A stretch of DNA of 42,009 bases from Actinomycetota bacterium (GTDB lineage: Bacteria; Actinomycetota; Thermoleophilia; Solirubrobacterales; 70-9): positions 1-42,009 of the forward strand of contig VGBV01000008.1 in the NCBI GenBank assembly GCA_016870325.1, in the 5' to 3' direction. Shown here one piece after another: positions 17,947 through 26,769 of the stretch. The translations under genes and the position numbers were made by a program. The notes beneath the pieces were generated by a model that saw only the letters and a program-made list of their open reading frames with translations, searched no databases and was not told where the DNA came from. Every line of letters starts with the position of its first letter. Position 1 is the stretch's first letter.

Positions 17947-18681
17947 CTACTTCTTCTTGCGCTTCTTGCCGCAGGCGCTCTTCTTGCGCTTCTTGCCCTT
18001 CCTCTTGGCGGCGGCGGCGGAGCGCGCGCCGCTGCACCGCTGCCAGTCCGCGCTCAACGTCACGATCGCGCCCAGCCCGCCGTAGGGGCAACAGCGCTCA
18101 TCGCCCGGAATCCAGTGCGGGAAGAAGATCGAGTAGCCGGCGTTGGGATTGCTCGCGGCCGGGATCGGAACGTTCGGAGCCAGCACGGAGAGGGCGAGGT
18201 GCTGGTCGACGTAGAACCCCGTCTGGGAATCGGGGGCGATGTCCTGTCGCACGGGCAGGTTCACCCGGACCGCCGTCGTCGAGTTCGCCTGCGGAGTGAA
18301 GACCTGGCTGACCCGGATCGCCTGGCAGCAGGCGTAGGTGGGGTTGCCGGGGTCCGACGGGTTGTCCGCGCGCAGCGCCTGCTCGACTACGACCTGCATC
18401 GGGCCGGTCACGGGCCCGACGCGGACCCTGACCCTGGTGATCACCCCGCGGCCGGCCGGAGGGTGCATCCCCTCTCCGGTGGTGATGTCGCTGGAGCTGA
18501 TCGAGCACGTGTCCACCTGCTGGAAGAGCAGGATCTGGTTGCAGGCGGTGGTGTTGTCGGGGGCGCGATTCAGGTTCGCGCCGAAGGTGACCGCAAGGCT
18601 CGACGCCGGTGCGGCCAGGCAGATTCCCAGCACGACCGCCAGGCTCGCTGCGACCAGTCCACTGCGCCTCCCCGCGCTCAC
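17947..18681 (-). CDS. Secreted protein with polycationic C-terminal tail, unknown function
   Basis: A 244-residue exported protein. GTG 18681 starts a signal peptide (RSGLVAASLAVVLGICLAAPASSLA). The mature part is beta-rich with six cysteines, including YACCQ and ERCCPYGG, and no known domain is recognised. It ends in a Lys/Arg tail (KRKGKKRKKSACGKKRKKK), which may bind anionic wall polymers. The start is chosen because TACGCT lies 6 nt upstream; a longer frame from 18732 adds an Arg-rich segment that would spoil the signal peptide. It is first of a likely two-gene operon with the amine oxidase. Confidence 0.8.
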   Translation of the reverse strand: MSAGRRSGLVAASLAVVLGICLAAPASSLAVTFGANLNRAPDNTTACNQILLFQQVDTCSISSSDITTGEGMHPPAGRGVITRVRVRVGPVTGPMQVVVEQALRADNPSDPGNPTYACCQAIRVSQVFTPQANSTTAVRVNLPVRQDIAPDSQTGFYVDQHLALSVLAPNVPIPAASNPNAGYSIFFPHWIPGDERCCPYGGLGAIVTLSADWQRCSGARSAAAAKRKGKKRKKSACGKKRKKK

Positions 18682-18687
18682 CCCCAG

Positions 18688-18693
18688 AGCGTA
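18688..18693 (-). promoter_or_regulatory. -10 hexamer TACGCT of a leaderless gene
   Basis: TACGCT on the minus strand ends 6 nt before GTG 18681 (spacer CTGGGG). Confidence 0.55.
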
Positions 18694-18728
18694 CCACCGC
18701 CGGCGGCAGAGCTGCGTCGGCCCCCGCC

Positions 18729-19127
18729 TCAACCCTGCAGGATCGAGGCGACCGCGTCGGCCGGCGGCTCGCTGCCGTCCGGCGAGGCCTGGTCCACCGC
18801 GAGCGGCAGCGCCTTGGCGAGCACCTCGGCGGTCTGCGCCTCGGGCAGCCCGATCTGGGAGGCGATCCTGCCGAGGTCCTCGCTCCCGACGATCTCCGCG
18901 GCCTGGTCGGCGCTGATCGACTTGTTCTCGCCGGTGTCGACCCAGGACTTCGCCTCGTCGCCCAGGCCCATGCCCTTCATCTTCTCCAGGACCTTCTCGA
19001 GCCCGCCGTCGGCGAGCAGCGCGATCACGACCGGGACCAGCGCCGCGATGATCTTCTCCTTGTCGCTGTCTCCGCCGCCGAGCACGCTGCCCGCGGCCTT
19101 GGTCAGGATGTCTTCGATCAGCGACAT
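18729..19127 (-). CDS. YidB-like (DUF937) protein
   Basis: A 132-residue, mostly helical, cytosolic protein. 'LVPVVIALLADGGLEKVLEK' followed by 'GLGDEAKSWVDTGENKSIS' and 'IASQIGLPEAQTAEVLAKAL' match the YidB/DUF937 family (Gly-rich amphipathic helix, then the SWV-G-N-I turn and a helical C-terminus). The family's biochemical role is unknown. A single ATG at 19127 fits the family start; no good Shine-Dalgarno sequence is visible. It sits between two exported-protein genes on the same strand with short gaps (37 and 47 bp). Confidence 0.85.
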   Translation of the reverse strand: MSLIEDILTKAAGSVLGGGDSDKEKIIAALVPVVIALLADGGLEKVLEKMKGMGLGDEAKSWVDTGENKSISADQAAEIVGSEDLGRIASQIGLPEAQTAEVLAKALPLAVDQASPDGSEPPADAVASILQG

Positions 19128-19164
19128 CAGGGAAGGACGGTCCCGATCCTACCGCCCAGGGGGG

Positions 19165-19683
19165 TCACGGGCAGCCGGAGGCGCCGCGGGGCCCGCAGGG
19201 GAAGTCGATTCCGTCGAGCGAGAACCAGTCCCCGGACTCGTAGGGCTGATCCAACTCGACCGCGCCGTCGGGGCCGATGTCGAGGCGGACCGGCTCGGCG
19301 CCGGCGCCGTCGTGGCTGCCGAAGTGGCTGTCGCAGACGACACCGTCGCTGCCGAAGCGGGTGAAGCGCCCCGGAGGGTTCGAGCTCTGATGGGCCTCCT
19401 GCACGAGGATCCACTCGAGGCCGCGGCGCGCCAGCTCCGAGGAGTCCACCCCGTCCAGGAGCGCGGCGTCAGCCGCCGAGTCCGCCGTCGCGGCGGAGGG
19501 AACCTGTCCCAGCTTGCCCTCCTTGATGTCGCGCCCGCCGAGGCTGTCGTCGCGGACCTGCTTGGAGCCGACGCTGTTCGCCTCCAGCTTGACCGCGGCG
19601 TAGGCGCCGCCGCCCAGCGCAGCGAAGAGGGCAAGCGCCGAGACGACATTGGCGAAGCTGAGGCGATCCCGCGTTGGCACCAC
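19165..19683 (-). CDS. Exported protein with Thermoleophilia-type N-terminal module
   Basis: A 172-residue protein. After a few polar residues comes a signal/anchor helix (SFANVVSALALFAALGGGAYA), then 'KLEANSVGSKQVRDDSLGGR' and 'DIKEGKLGQVPSA', a module I know from many exported proteins of Solirubrobacterales and relatives. The C-terminal half (from 'LEWILVQEAHQ') is a strand-rich domain with two cysteines and no known name. GTG 19683 is 6 nt after TAGCGT; a second GTG follows directly at 19680. The role is likely at the cell surface. It lies directly downstream of the broken GGDEF/HD-GYP gene but has its own promoter. Confidence 0.8.
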   Translation of the reverse strand: MVPTRDRLSFANVVSALALFAALGGGAYAAVKLEANSVGSKQVRDDSLGGRDIKEGKLGQVPSAATADSAADAALLDGVDSSELARRGLEWILVQEAHQSSNPPGRFTRFGSDGVVCDSHFGSHDGAGAEPVRLDIGPDGAVELDQPYESGDWFSLDGIDFPCGPRGASGCP

Positions 19684-19689
19684 GGGTTG

Positions 19690-19695
19690 ACGCTA
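19690..19695 (-). promoter_or_regulatory. -10 hexamer TAGCGT of a leaderless gene
   Basis: TAGCGT on the minus strand ends 6 nt before GTG 19683 (spacer CAACCC). Confidence 0.55.
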
Positions 19696-19769
19696 GTGAC
19701 AGGGTGCTCCGCCGCTCCTCGGTGCGGGCTCGGCCGCCGGGGCGAGCCGTATCCGATCGGTCTCGCTCG

Positions 19770-21749
19770 ACGACCTCGCAGAAGATCTCGACGATCTCCG
19801 CGTCGAACTGGGACCCGGCGCAGCGCCGCAGCTCGGCGAGCGCGGCCGCGTGCTCGAGCACGCGGTCATAGGGCCGCTCGCTGGTCATCGCGTGGTACGC
19901 GTCGCTGACCGCGATCACCCAGGCGCTGAGGGGAATCCGATCCCCCCCTCAAGCCATCCGGATATCCGCTGCCGTCCACGCGCTCGTGGGTCGAGCGCAC
20001 GACCGTGGCCACGGGCCGCAGCGCGGAGACCGAGTTGAGGATGCGCTCCCCCACCACCGTGTGGCGCCGCATGATCTCCCACTCTCGGTCGTCGAGCGGG
20101 CCCGGCTTGTGCAGGATCGCGTCGGGCGTCGCCATCTTGCCGATGTCGTGCAGCTCCGCGGCGCGGGCGAGTACGTCCAGCTCCTCGTTCTGCATGCCCA
20201 GCTCGTCGCCAACGATGCAGGCGAGGCGGGCCACCTCGTGTTGATGGAGGTCGAGGCCCGGCTCGGTTTCGCGCAGCACCCCGAGCAGCAGCGCGCGCCT
20301 CGAACTCGGCCGATCCCCGGCGACCGGACTTCTGGCCATACATGCGCTGATCGGCGAGCTGCAGGGCCTGGCCGACCGTTGTGGCCTCGCTTCCCAACGC
20401 GGCGGCGCCGCACGACGGGCGCACCGAGAAGCCGCGTCCGCTGTCCGAAAGCGCCTCGCAGGCGCCGGCCACGATCGCCTCCAGCTTCAGGCCATCGGTC
20501 GCGATGATGGCGCAGAACTCGTCCCGCCGATGCGGTAGGCGCGACCGTGGGGCGCCACGGCGGCGTCAAGGTTCGCTCCCAGCCGCGAGAGCAGCGAGTC
20601 GCCGGCGGGGTGCCCGAAGGCGTCGTTGTATCCCTTGAAGCCGTCGAGGTCGAACAGGAGCAGCGTCCGTGCCCCGCCCGCGCGCGCCTCCTCCATCGCC
20701 GCCTCCAGACCGCTCATCAAGTGACGGCGGTTGCCCAATCCGGTGAGGCCGTCGGTCAGGGAGTCGCGTTGCCTGGCCTCCAGCAGCGTGCGGTTGTCGC
20801 GAAAGGCGAGCGCGGTCCTGGCCACGATCAGGGCGAGCGCCCCTGCCGCCAGCAGGATCGCGGCCGCGCTCACCGCCTCGAAGGCGGCGAAGAGAAGCAG
20901 GCCCAGCGCCAGCGACCCCAGCAACAGCGGTGCGACGACGCTGCGGACGTCGTCGGCGCTGCGGCTGACGGTGGGCCGGATCGGGAACCAGGTCGCGAGT
21001 CCGAGCATCAGGGCCGAGTCCAGGTAGAAGGTGTCAACCGGGCTCCCCCTCCGGAACGCGTCCTGCTCGCTGGCCTGCACGAGGGCGATGTTGCCGGCTG
21101 GGTTGAAGACGATCCCGGCGCAGATCAGGCCCCAGCAGACGCCCGGCCGCCAGCCGGTGAGCGCGATCGTGACCACGACGAAGGCGACGATCGCGAGGTC
21201 GAACAGCAGGAAGAACGCCGGGGGCGCGTGGTCGCGGCCCCCGGGCGCGTCCGGCCCGCCGAGCGGGAAGAGCAGGCTCGCCGCGATCGCCGCGATCGCG
21301 AGCCCGCCGATCAGGCCGTCGAGGACCAGGCCGCGGTTGAAGCCGTCAATGCGATCCCGGCTGAGCAGGACCAGTGTGATGGTCGCGAGCTAGAACGCGA
21401 CCAGCAGCATGCCCTGGGTGGCGAGCGGGTAGGGGGCGGTCGGGTCGGGCTCCAGCAGCCTGTAGGAGATCTCGGCGGCGCACCAGACGGCGACGCCCAC
21501 CGCGGCGATCGCCCAGGCCAGAGCGTTTCCCCCTGCGCGCCGCTCCCGGATCGCCCGGTAGGCGCAGCTCGAGGCGGCCGCCGCGAACAATCCGCAGTAG
21601 AGCCAATCAACCACAGCCGGGTCGATCCCGCCGCCTCCCAGGCCGGCCGCGCGAAGGCCGTGCAGGACGATGCCCCCGAGCGCAACCGCGAGAAATGCGC
21701 GGGCCGCAATCCGCATGGCACTTTCATCGGCGCGCGGGGGAGCGGCCAT
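19770..21749 (-). pseudogene. Membrane GGDEF/HD-GYP c-di-GMP gene, disrupted at four sites
   Basis: Read across frames, this encodes about seven or more membrane helices, a GGDEF domain and an HD-GYP domain. From 5' to 3' the lesions are: an in-frame TAG at 21392-21390 (VAF*LATITL); a missing G at about 20523, where YRIGG-DEFCAI needs one more base; an extra base at CCCC 20315-20318, between the end of GGDEF (QRMYGQKSGR) and SSRRALLLGVL; and an extra C in the C7 run 19942-19948, inside HD-GYP. Motifs HDIGK and VDGSGYPDG survive. The natural stop is not clear. Three lesions are in homopolymers but the nonsense codon is not. It follows the lactonase gene by 11 nt, so it was the last gene of that operon. 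Confidence 0.85.
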
Positions 21750-21760
21750 AGGTTCGCGCT

Positions 21761-22723
21761 TCAGCCCGTGAGCCAGCGCTTCGGGTTCTCGACCATCATC
21801 GTCTCGAGCTGCTCGTCGCTCATCCCAGCCTCCTTCAGCGCCGGGATCACCGACTCGAAGAGGAAGGTCATGCTCCAGTCCTTGGCCAGGGGCTCCATCT
21901 GCTCTACGAACTCGGGCGGGAACCAGTCGAGGCCGTTCGCGATCGGGATGTCGAAGTCCTGGGAGAGGATCATGCGCCCGGCGTGGCCCTTCTCCAGCAG
22001 CGCCAGCACGGTCGCGTTGCGCTTGTCGGTCGGCAGGAAGATGTCGAGCCCGTAGCGGTCCATGCCGATCCAGACGCCCTTCTCCAGCAGGCCCTCGATG
22101 TAGCCGAGGTCGTCGGTGTCGCCCGTGTGCGCGATCTGGATCTTCTCGGGCCCGACGCCCTCCTCGAGAAGGATCTCAACCTGGCGGGGGCCGGTGTCCG
22201 AGGCCGGGCGGGAGTGGGCCATGATCGGGGCGCCGGTCTGCAGCGAAGCGCGGGCGGCGGCGCGGTGGACCTTCTCGATGCGCTCGTTCACGCCCGGCTC
22301 GTCGGCGGCGCACTTGACGAAGGCCGCTTTCACGTCGGTGCCCTGGATCCCATTCTCGATGTCATGCACGAACAGACCCGCCATGAAGTCCTCGTCGCGG
22401 TTGACCAGGAACGGCGGCAGGTGGTCATAGGTGTAGATACCGGTGCAGGTGACGATCTGCAGCCCGGTCTCCTCGGCCAGCCCGCGCAGCTTCGAGACGT
22501 CGCGCCCGAGCAGCATCGCGGTCGGCTCGATCACCGTCTTGACCCCGTGCTCCATAACCGCCTTCGCGGCCTCGACGGCAAGCTCGTGCTCGCGCTCGTG
22601 GTCGCGAACGTGCGGCCAGTTCGCGGCCACCGCCTCGTCACCGGAGTAGAAGTGCTCGTGGGCGAGCGTCAGCCCCAGCTCCTCGGCCTCGATCGGTCCC
22701 TGCACACCCTCAACGCTCGCCAT
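21761..22723 (-). CDS. Phosphotriesterase-family (PTE/lactonase-like) hydrolase
   Basis: A 320-residue binuclear metal hydrolase of the amidohydrolase superfamily. Ligands visible are H22 and H24 (LAHEHF), the bridging carbamylated Lys K137 in AAFVKCAADEPG, H170 (IMAHSRP), H199 (QIAHTGD) and the Asp in LSQDFDIP. Bacterial relatives are mostly lactonases (including acyl-homoserine lactonases) with side activity on organophosphates. AAGGAGAGGAG lies before the ATG. It overlaps the 3' end of the DUF1461 gene by 14 bp, so the two are translationally linked. A role in degrading lactone signals is possible but not shown. Confidence 0.93.
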   Translation of the reverse strand: MASVEGVQGPIEAEELGLTLAHEHFYSGDEAVAANWPHVRDHEREHELAVEAAKAVMEHGVKTVIEPTAMLLGRDVSKLRGLAEETGLQIVTCTGIYTYDHLPPFLVNRDEDFMAGLFVHDIENGIQGTDVKAAFVKCAADEPGVNERIEKVHRAAARASLQTGAPIMAHSRPASDTGPRQVEILLEEGVGPEKIQIAHTGDTDDLGYIEGLLEKGVWIGMDRYGLDIFLPTDKRNATVLALLEKGHAGRMILSQDFDIPIANGLDWFPPEFVEQMEPLAKDWSMTFLFESVIPALKEAGMSDEQLETMMVENPKRWLTG

Positions 22724-23462
22724 CGCCGCTCCTCTCCTTGTGGCCGGAGGCGATTCTATGCCGCTCAGCCGCGACGAGCCACGGCATCTCGGCGCCGGCG
22801 CGACGCGCCGCGAGCAGCAGCGCCGCCGCCTGCAGCACCACCAGGGCCGCCAGCATCCCGCCCGCGACCCCCCAGAAGAAGTACGGGTAGAGCGAGCGCA
22901 GCACGTAGGTCTCGTTGAACTCCCAGCTCTCCCCTTCGAAGAAGGGGCCGTGAAGGCTGTCGAAGAAGAACTCGAAGTCGATCAGCATCAGGATCCCGAC
23001 CAGACCCATCGCCGCCACGGTCAGCAGGGACCCCCGGACCAGGGCGCGCCAGACGGCCGCCGCGCCGGCGCCGCGGGCCAGCCAGGCGCAGGCGGCGAGC
23101 GCGAGCGCCAGGACGATGGCCCAGGCGCGCAGGATCGCGCCGATCAGATCGCGGACGTCCTGCATATGGGTGATCTCGCGCAAGCTGAAGGCAGGGCCGC
23201 CGTTCGCCAGATCGGCGTCCCGCAAGACCTCGACATCGTCGCCGAAGGGGCGAATCGACTCGATGCCCGCGTCGGCCAGTTCCTCGCGCAGCTCGTCGCT
23301 CAGCTCCGGGCCCTCGGCGTAGACGCCGGGAAAGCCCGGCAGCGCGTACTCGAGGTCCACCAGCCAGGGGTTGGCCAGCAGCCAGAGCGTGTTGCCGATC
23401 AGCACCAGCGGCAGCGCCAAGGCCGCGATCACCGCCAGCACGGAAGCCAGGCGCGGGCTCAT
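22710..23462 (-). CDS. DUF1461 / TIGR01906-type integral membrane protein
   Basis: A 250-residue membrane protein: one N-terminal helix, a long outside loop with acidic residues (LSDELREELADAGIES), then three or more helices. 'FFFDSLHGPFFEGESWEF' and 'LRSLYPYFFWGVAGG' match the DUF1461 family signature (a His-x-F...W segment before the last helix). Function is unknown for the family. The start at 23462 gives a sensible first helix. It is the first gene of the operon that continues into the PTE-like hydrolase and the broken GGDEF/HD-GYP gene. Confidence 0.82.
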   Translation of the reverse strand: MSPRLASVLAVIAALALPLVLIGNTLWLLANPWLVDLEYALPGFPGVYAEGPELSDELREELADAGIESIRPFGDDVEVLRDADLANGGPAFSLREITHMQDVRDLIGAILRAWAIVLALALAACAWLARGAGAAAVWRALVRGSLLTVAAMGLVGILMLIDFEFFFDSLHGPFFEGESWEFNETYVLRSLYPYFFWGVAGGMLAALVVLQAAALLLAARRAGAEMPWLVAAERHRIASGHKERSGDGER

Positions 23463-23503
23463 GCGGCCAGGCTACGAGGGCTTCGAGGACGCTGCGCCCC
23501 CGT

Positions 23504-24841
23504 TCAGCGGCCGGCGAGCGCGGCCGCGGCGGCGGCGCGGCCGGTTCGCACCGCGCCCTCCATGTAGCCGCAGACCCACTGGTCCGATCCGCAGACGTAG
23601 AAGGGCGGCTCGTGGCTGCCGTGCAGCGGCCCGACCGCCATCACGTCGCCGGGCCGCCAGGAGGTGATGTAGCCCTGGGTCCAGGGGTCCAGGCCCCAGC
23701 GACGCAGGAAGAACCCTTGCGTCAGGCGCGCGCCCTCGCCGAAGCCGCCGGCCATCTCCTCGGTCAGCTCCGCCTCCGTCAACTCCGCCGGCGTCGCCAG
23801 CAGCGGCGCCAGCCGCTCGGGGGGCACCAGGGTGGAGAGCACGCCGTCCACCTGCGGCCAGGTACCGCCGATCAGCCCGGTCTCCGAGTACAGCGTGCCG
23901 TTCTGGCCCTGCCCCTCCCAGAAGGACGCGGGGTAGACGAGCACGGCCTTGGCGGCGAGAGCGTGGCGCTGGCGCCGCAGCGAGGCCATGCGCTCCGCCG
24001 AGACGCCCTCGACGTGGACGTCGCGCAGCGGGCCCACGGGCAGCGCCGAGACGACCGCATCGCAGCGAAAGCACTCGCCGTTCCGGGCGACGACGTTGCA
24101 GTCCGATGAGCCGACGCTGATGCGCTCGACCGCGGTCGCGTAGCGCAGCCGCGCGGCACCGACCTCCTCGGCCAGCCGCAGCGGCACGGTCCCCGAGCCC
24201 TCGGCCACGCGGTCGCGCTCCCAGCGCTCGTAGTCATAGAACCCTTCGCCGCCTGCGGTTGCCTCCTTGCGCAGGTCCGAGAGCAGCGAGGTGCGCTCGA
24301 CCGACTCGCACGAGAGCGCGAGCGAAGCCAGCTCGCGCGCGCGCACCGCGTTCGGGGTGGCGCCGGCGTCGCGCATCCAGGCCCCGACCGAGAGGCGGTC
24401 AAGGCGCTCGGCCTCGGGGTGCGCCCAGGGATCGTCGGGGTCGACGGTGTCCGCGAGCTCGCGGAACGCCTTCTCGGCCCGGTCGTAGCTGGCCCGGTCC
24501 TCGTCGGTCATCCAGGGGAAGCCGTCGCCGACGAAGCGGCCTTCGGCGAGCACGTAGGTGTCCTCGCCTGGGACCGAGGGGAAGGCGGGCTCAAGCGTCA
24601 GCCCGAGCTCCTCGACCAGCCCGCGATAGGCCGTCTGGAAGCTGCCGGTGAGCTCGCCACCGAGCTGCACCAGCCGCCCGTCCTCGAGCTGCGTCTGGAC
24701 CACGCGGCCCCCGGGCCTATCGCGCGCCTCGAGCACGATCACGTCGGCGCCGCCCGCGACCAGGTCGCGGGCGCAGGAGAGCCCGGCCAAGCCGGCCCCG
24801 ATCACCACGACGCCATGCTTGGAAATCTGGCTCCTCCTCAT
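23504..24841 (-). CDS. Flavin-containing amine oxidase-like protein (second copy type)
   Basis: A 445-residue FAD enzyme. The Rossmann motif is VVVIGAGLAGLSCARDL followed by VIVLEARDRPGGR; the C-terminal motif is GSHEPPFYVCGSDQWVCGYM, close to the amine oxidase FAD-contact region, ending in VRTGRAAAAA. It is clearly related in plan to, but diverged from, the protein at 16725-17936. The substrate is unknown. ATG 24841 is chosen because the dinucleotide motif starts 11 residues later; an upstream TTG (24883) would add 14 residues. It is transcribed divergently from the EEP lipoprotein gene. Confidence 0.88.
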   Translation of the reverse strand: MRRSQISKHGVVVIGAGLAGLSCARDLVAGGADVIVLEARDRPGGRVVQTQLEDGRLVQLGGELTGSFQTAYRGLVEELGLTLEPAFPSVPGEDTYVLAEGRFVGDGFPWMTDEDRASYDRAEKAFRELADTVDPDDPWAHPEAERLDRLSVGAWMRDAGATPNAVRARELASLALSCESVERTSLLSDLRKEATAGGEGFYDYERWERDRVAEGSGTVPLRLAEEVGAARLRYATAVERISVGSSDCNVVARNGECFRCDAVVSALPVGPLRDVHVEGVSAERMASLRRQRHALAAKAVLVYPASFWEGQGQNGTLYSETGLIGGTWPQVDGVLSTLVPPERLAPLLATPAELTEAELTEEMAGGFGEGARLTQGFFLRRWGLDPWTQGYITSWRPGDVMAVGPLHGSHEPPFYVCGSDQWVCGYMEGAVRTGRAAAAAALAGR

Positions 24842-24918
24842 CTCGCCGCGACGGCCCGGGACGAAAGCTGAATCGCGGCTCAATCTATCGCCAAGTACGT
24901 GTAGGGTGGCTCCTGCTG

Positions 24919-25902
24919 ATGGGGAAGAAGGCGCGAATCACGATCGCAGCGGTGGTTTTGATCTGCGCGGCCGGCGTCGCCACCGCCTGCGGCTCGGACG
25001 ACGAGACCGAGCTGACCGCGATGAGCTTCAACGTCTGGGGCGGCGGCGCCAACGAGGGCAAGCCGATCGACCAGACGGTCGCCGCGATCGAGGCGGCCGA
25101 CGCCGACCTGATCGGCGTCCAGGAGACCCGCCTGGAGGGCGACGTCTGCACGGCCGACTTCTGCCCCGCCGCGGGGCCGAGCGTCGCCAAGGAGATCGCC
25201 GACGCGCTCGGCTACGAGGTCTACGAGCAGGAGGCGACCGAAGCGAACCGGCCGCTGCAGTGGGCGAACGCGATCATCAGCCGCTACCCGATCGAGGGCC
25301 ACACGGCGAACGACAGCGGCGTCGAGATCGACGTTGACGGCCGCTCGGTCTACGCCTTCAACATCCACCTCGACGACTCGCCCTACCAGCCCTACCAGCT
25401 GCTCGACATCAAGTACGGCAAGGCGCCCTTCCTGGACACCGAGGAGCAGGCGATCGCGTTCGCGCGGCAGACCCGCGGGCCTGCGATCGAGCTGCTGCGC
25501 CAGGAGATGGCCGAGGCGGATGACGCCGACGCAACCTTCGTCTTCGGCGACTTCAACGAGCCCTCGGGCCGCGACTGGACCGCCGAGGCGGTCGAGGCCG
25601 GCAACCAGCCGATCGAGGTCGAGTGGCCGACGACGAAGGCGATCGAGGACGAGGGCTTCGTCGACGCCTACCGCGAGGCCAACCCGGACCCGGTCGCCAA
25701 GCCCGCCTTCACCTGGACGCCGACGAGCAAGCCGACCGTGAAGTGGGACCACCACGACCGCATCGACTTCGTCTTCGCCCGCGCTGAGGACCTCACCGTC
25801 GAGGACTCCTCGATCGTGGGCGAATCCGAGGCGAATGCGGAGATCGTGGTCGACCCGTGGCCGAGCGATCACCGCGCGGTGGTCGCCACGGTCAAGTTCT
25901 AG
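24919..25902 (+). CDS. EEP-family lipoprotein (endonuclease/exonuclease/phosphatase)
   Basis: A 327-residue exported protein. The N-terminus (ITIAAVVLICAAGVATACGS) has a lipobox-like VATAC, so it is probably a lipoprotein anchored outside the membrane. EEP residues are N in AMSFNVWGGG, metal Glu in LIGVQETR, GDFNEP, and final SDHRAVVATV, with HHDRIDFVF before it. It differs in sequence from the EEP at 3607-4638 and probably acts on another phosphodiester. A TAGGGT box (24902-24907) ends 11 nt before the ATG and no Shine-Dalgarno sequence is seen, so the leader would be very short. Confidence 0.88.
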   Translation: MGKKARITIAAVVLICAAGVATACGSDDETELTAMSFNVWGGGANEGKPIDQTVAAIEAADADLIGVQETRLEGDVCTADFCPAAGPSVAKEIADALGYEVYEQEATEANRPLQWANAIISRYPIEGHTANDSGVEIDVDGRSVYAFNIHLDDSPYQPYQLLDIKYGKAPFLDTEEQAIAFARQTRGPAIELLRQEMAEADDADATFVFGDFNEPSGRDWTAEAVEAGNQPIEVEWPTTKAIEDEGFVDAYREANPDPVAKPAFTWTPTSKPTVKWDHHDRIDFVFARAEDLTVEDSSIVGESEANAEIVVDPWPSDHRAVVATVKF

Positions 25903-25926
25903 TCCCCCGCCGCAACGCCCGGGTGG

Positions 25927-25932
25927 GAGACT
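25927..25932 (+). promoter_or_regulatory. -10 hexamer GAGACT of a leaderless gene
   Basis: GAGACT (xAnnnT pattern) ends 6 nt before GTG 25939 (spacer GCGGGC). Confidence 0.4.
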
Positions 25933-25938
25933 GCGGGC

Positions 25939-26745
25939 GTGGGCACCGAGCCGAGCCGAAGCGCGATCGTGACCGGTGGTGCCAGCGGGATCGGCCTCGC
26001 CAGCGCGAGGCGCCTGGCGGCCGATGGGTACGCCGTCGTCATCTGCGGCCGGCGCGAGCAGGCCTGCCGGGACGCGGCCGCGGAGCTGAACGAAGCCGGC
26101 CACACGGCGCGCGCCGTCGCGGCGGACGTCGGCGACCCTGACGACGCCGCCCGGGTCGTCACCACCGCGGTCGAGGCCCACGGTGGCGTGGACGCACTGG
26201 TCGCCAACGCCGGGATCGGCGACGCCGCGCCCGTCCTGGAGGAGACGCTCGAGGGCTGGGAGCGCGTGCTGCGGACGAACCTGACCGGGACCTTCCTGAT
26301 GGCCCGTGCAGCGCTGCCCTCGCTGATCGAGCGCGGAGGCGCGATCGTCACGGTCTCCTCGGTCAACGGCACGCTCGCCGGCCCTGGCTGGGCCGCCTAC
26401 TCGACCTCGAAGGCCGGGGTGATCATGCTGACCAGGACCCTCGCCGCCGACTACGGGCCCCAGGGCGTCCGCGCCAACTGCGTCTGCCCCGGGTGGGTGC
26501 GCACGCCGATGGCCGACGCCGACATGGACGAGGTCGCCAGGGCGCGCGGCATCGACCGCGAGGGTGCCTACGAGCTGACCCACCGCGACAACCCGCTGCG
26601 GCGGCCGGCCGAGCCCGACGAGGTGGCCGCGGCCGTGGCCTTCCTCGCCGGCCCCGACGCCTCCTACGTCAACGGCGTCGCGCTGGCGGTGGACGGCGGC
26701 ACCAGCGTCGTCGACCCCACCGCCGCGGGCCAGTTCCGCGAGTAG
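25939..26745 (+). CDS. Short-chain dehydrogenase/reductase
   Basis: A 268-residue classical SDR. The cofactor motif is TGGASGIG (residues 12-19), NAG is at N90-G92, and the catalytic residues are S140/S141, Y154 and K158 in YSTSK. 'CGRREQ' after beta-2 (Arg rather than an acidic residue) suggests NADPH preference. The C-terminal 'FLAGPDASYVNGVALAVDGG' is typical. It reduces or oxidises an unidentified carbonyl/alcohol. GTG 25939 starts 6 nt after GAGACT with no Shine-Dalgarno sequence. It follows the EEP lipoprotein by 36 bp on the same strand and converges on the PNPOx-like gene. Confidence 0.93.
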   Translation: MGTEPSRSAIVTGGASGIGLASARRLAADGYAVVICGRREQACRDAAAELNEAGHTARAVAADVGDPDDAARVVTTAVEAHGGVDALVANAGIGDAAPVLEETLEGWERVLRTNLTGTFLMARAALPSLIERGGAIVTVSSVNGTLAGPGWAAYSTSKAGVIMLTRTLAADYGPQGVRANCVCPGWVRTPMADADMDEVARARGIDREGAYELTHRDNPLRRPAEPDEVAAAVAFLAGPDASYVNGVALAVDGGTSVVDPTAAGQFRE

Positions 26746-26769
26746 GCGAGCGCCGCGCCGCGGGTCGGC

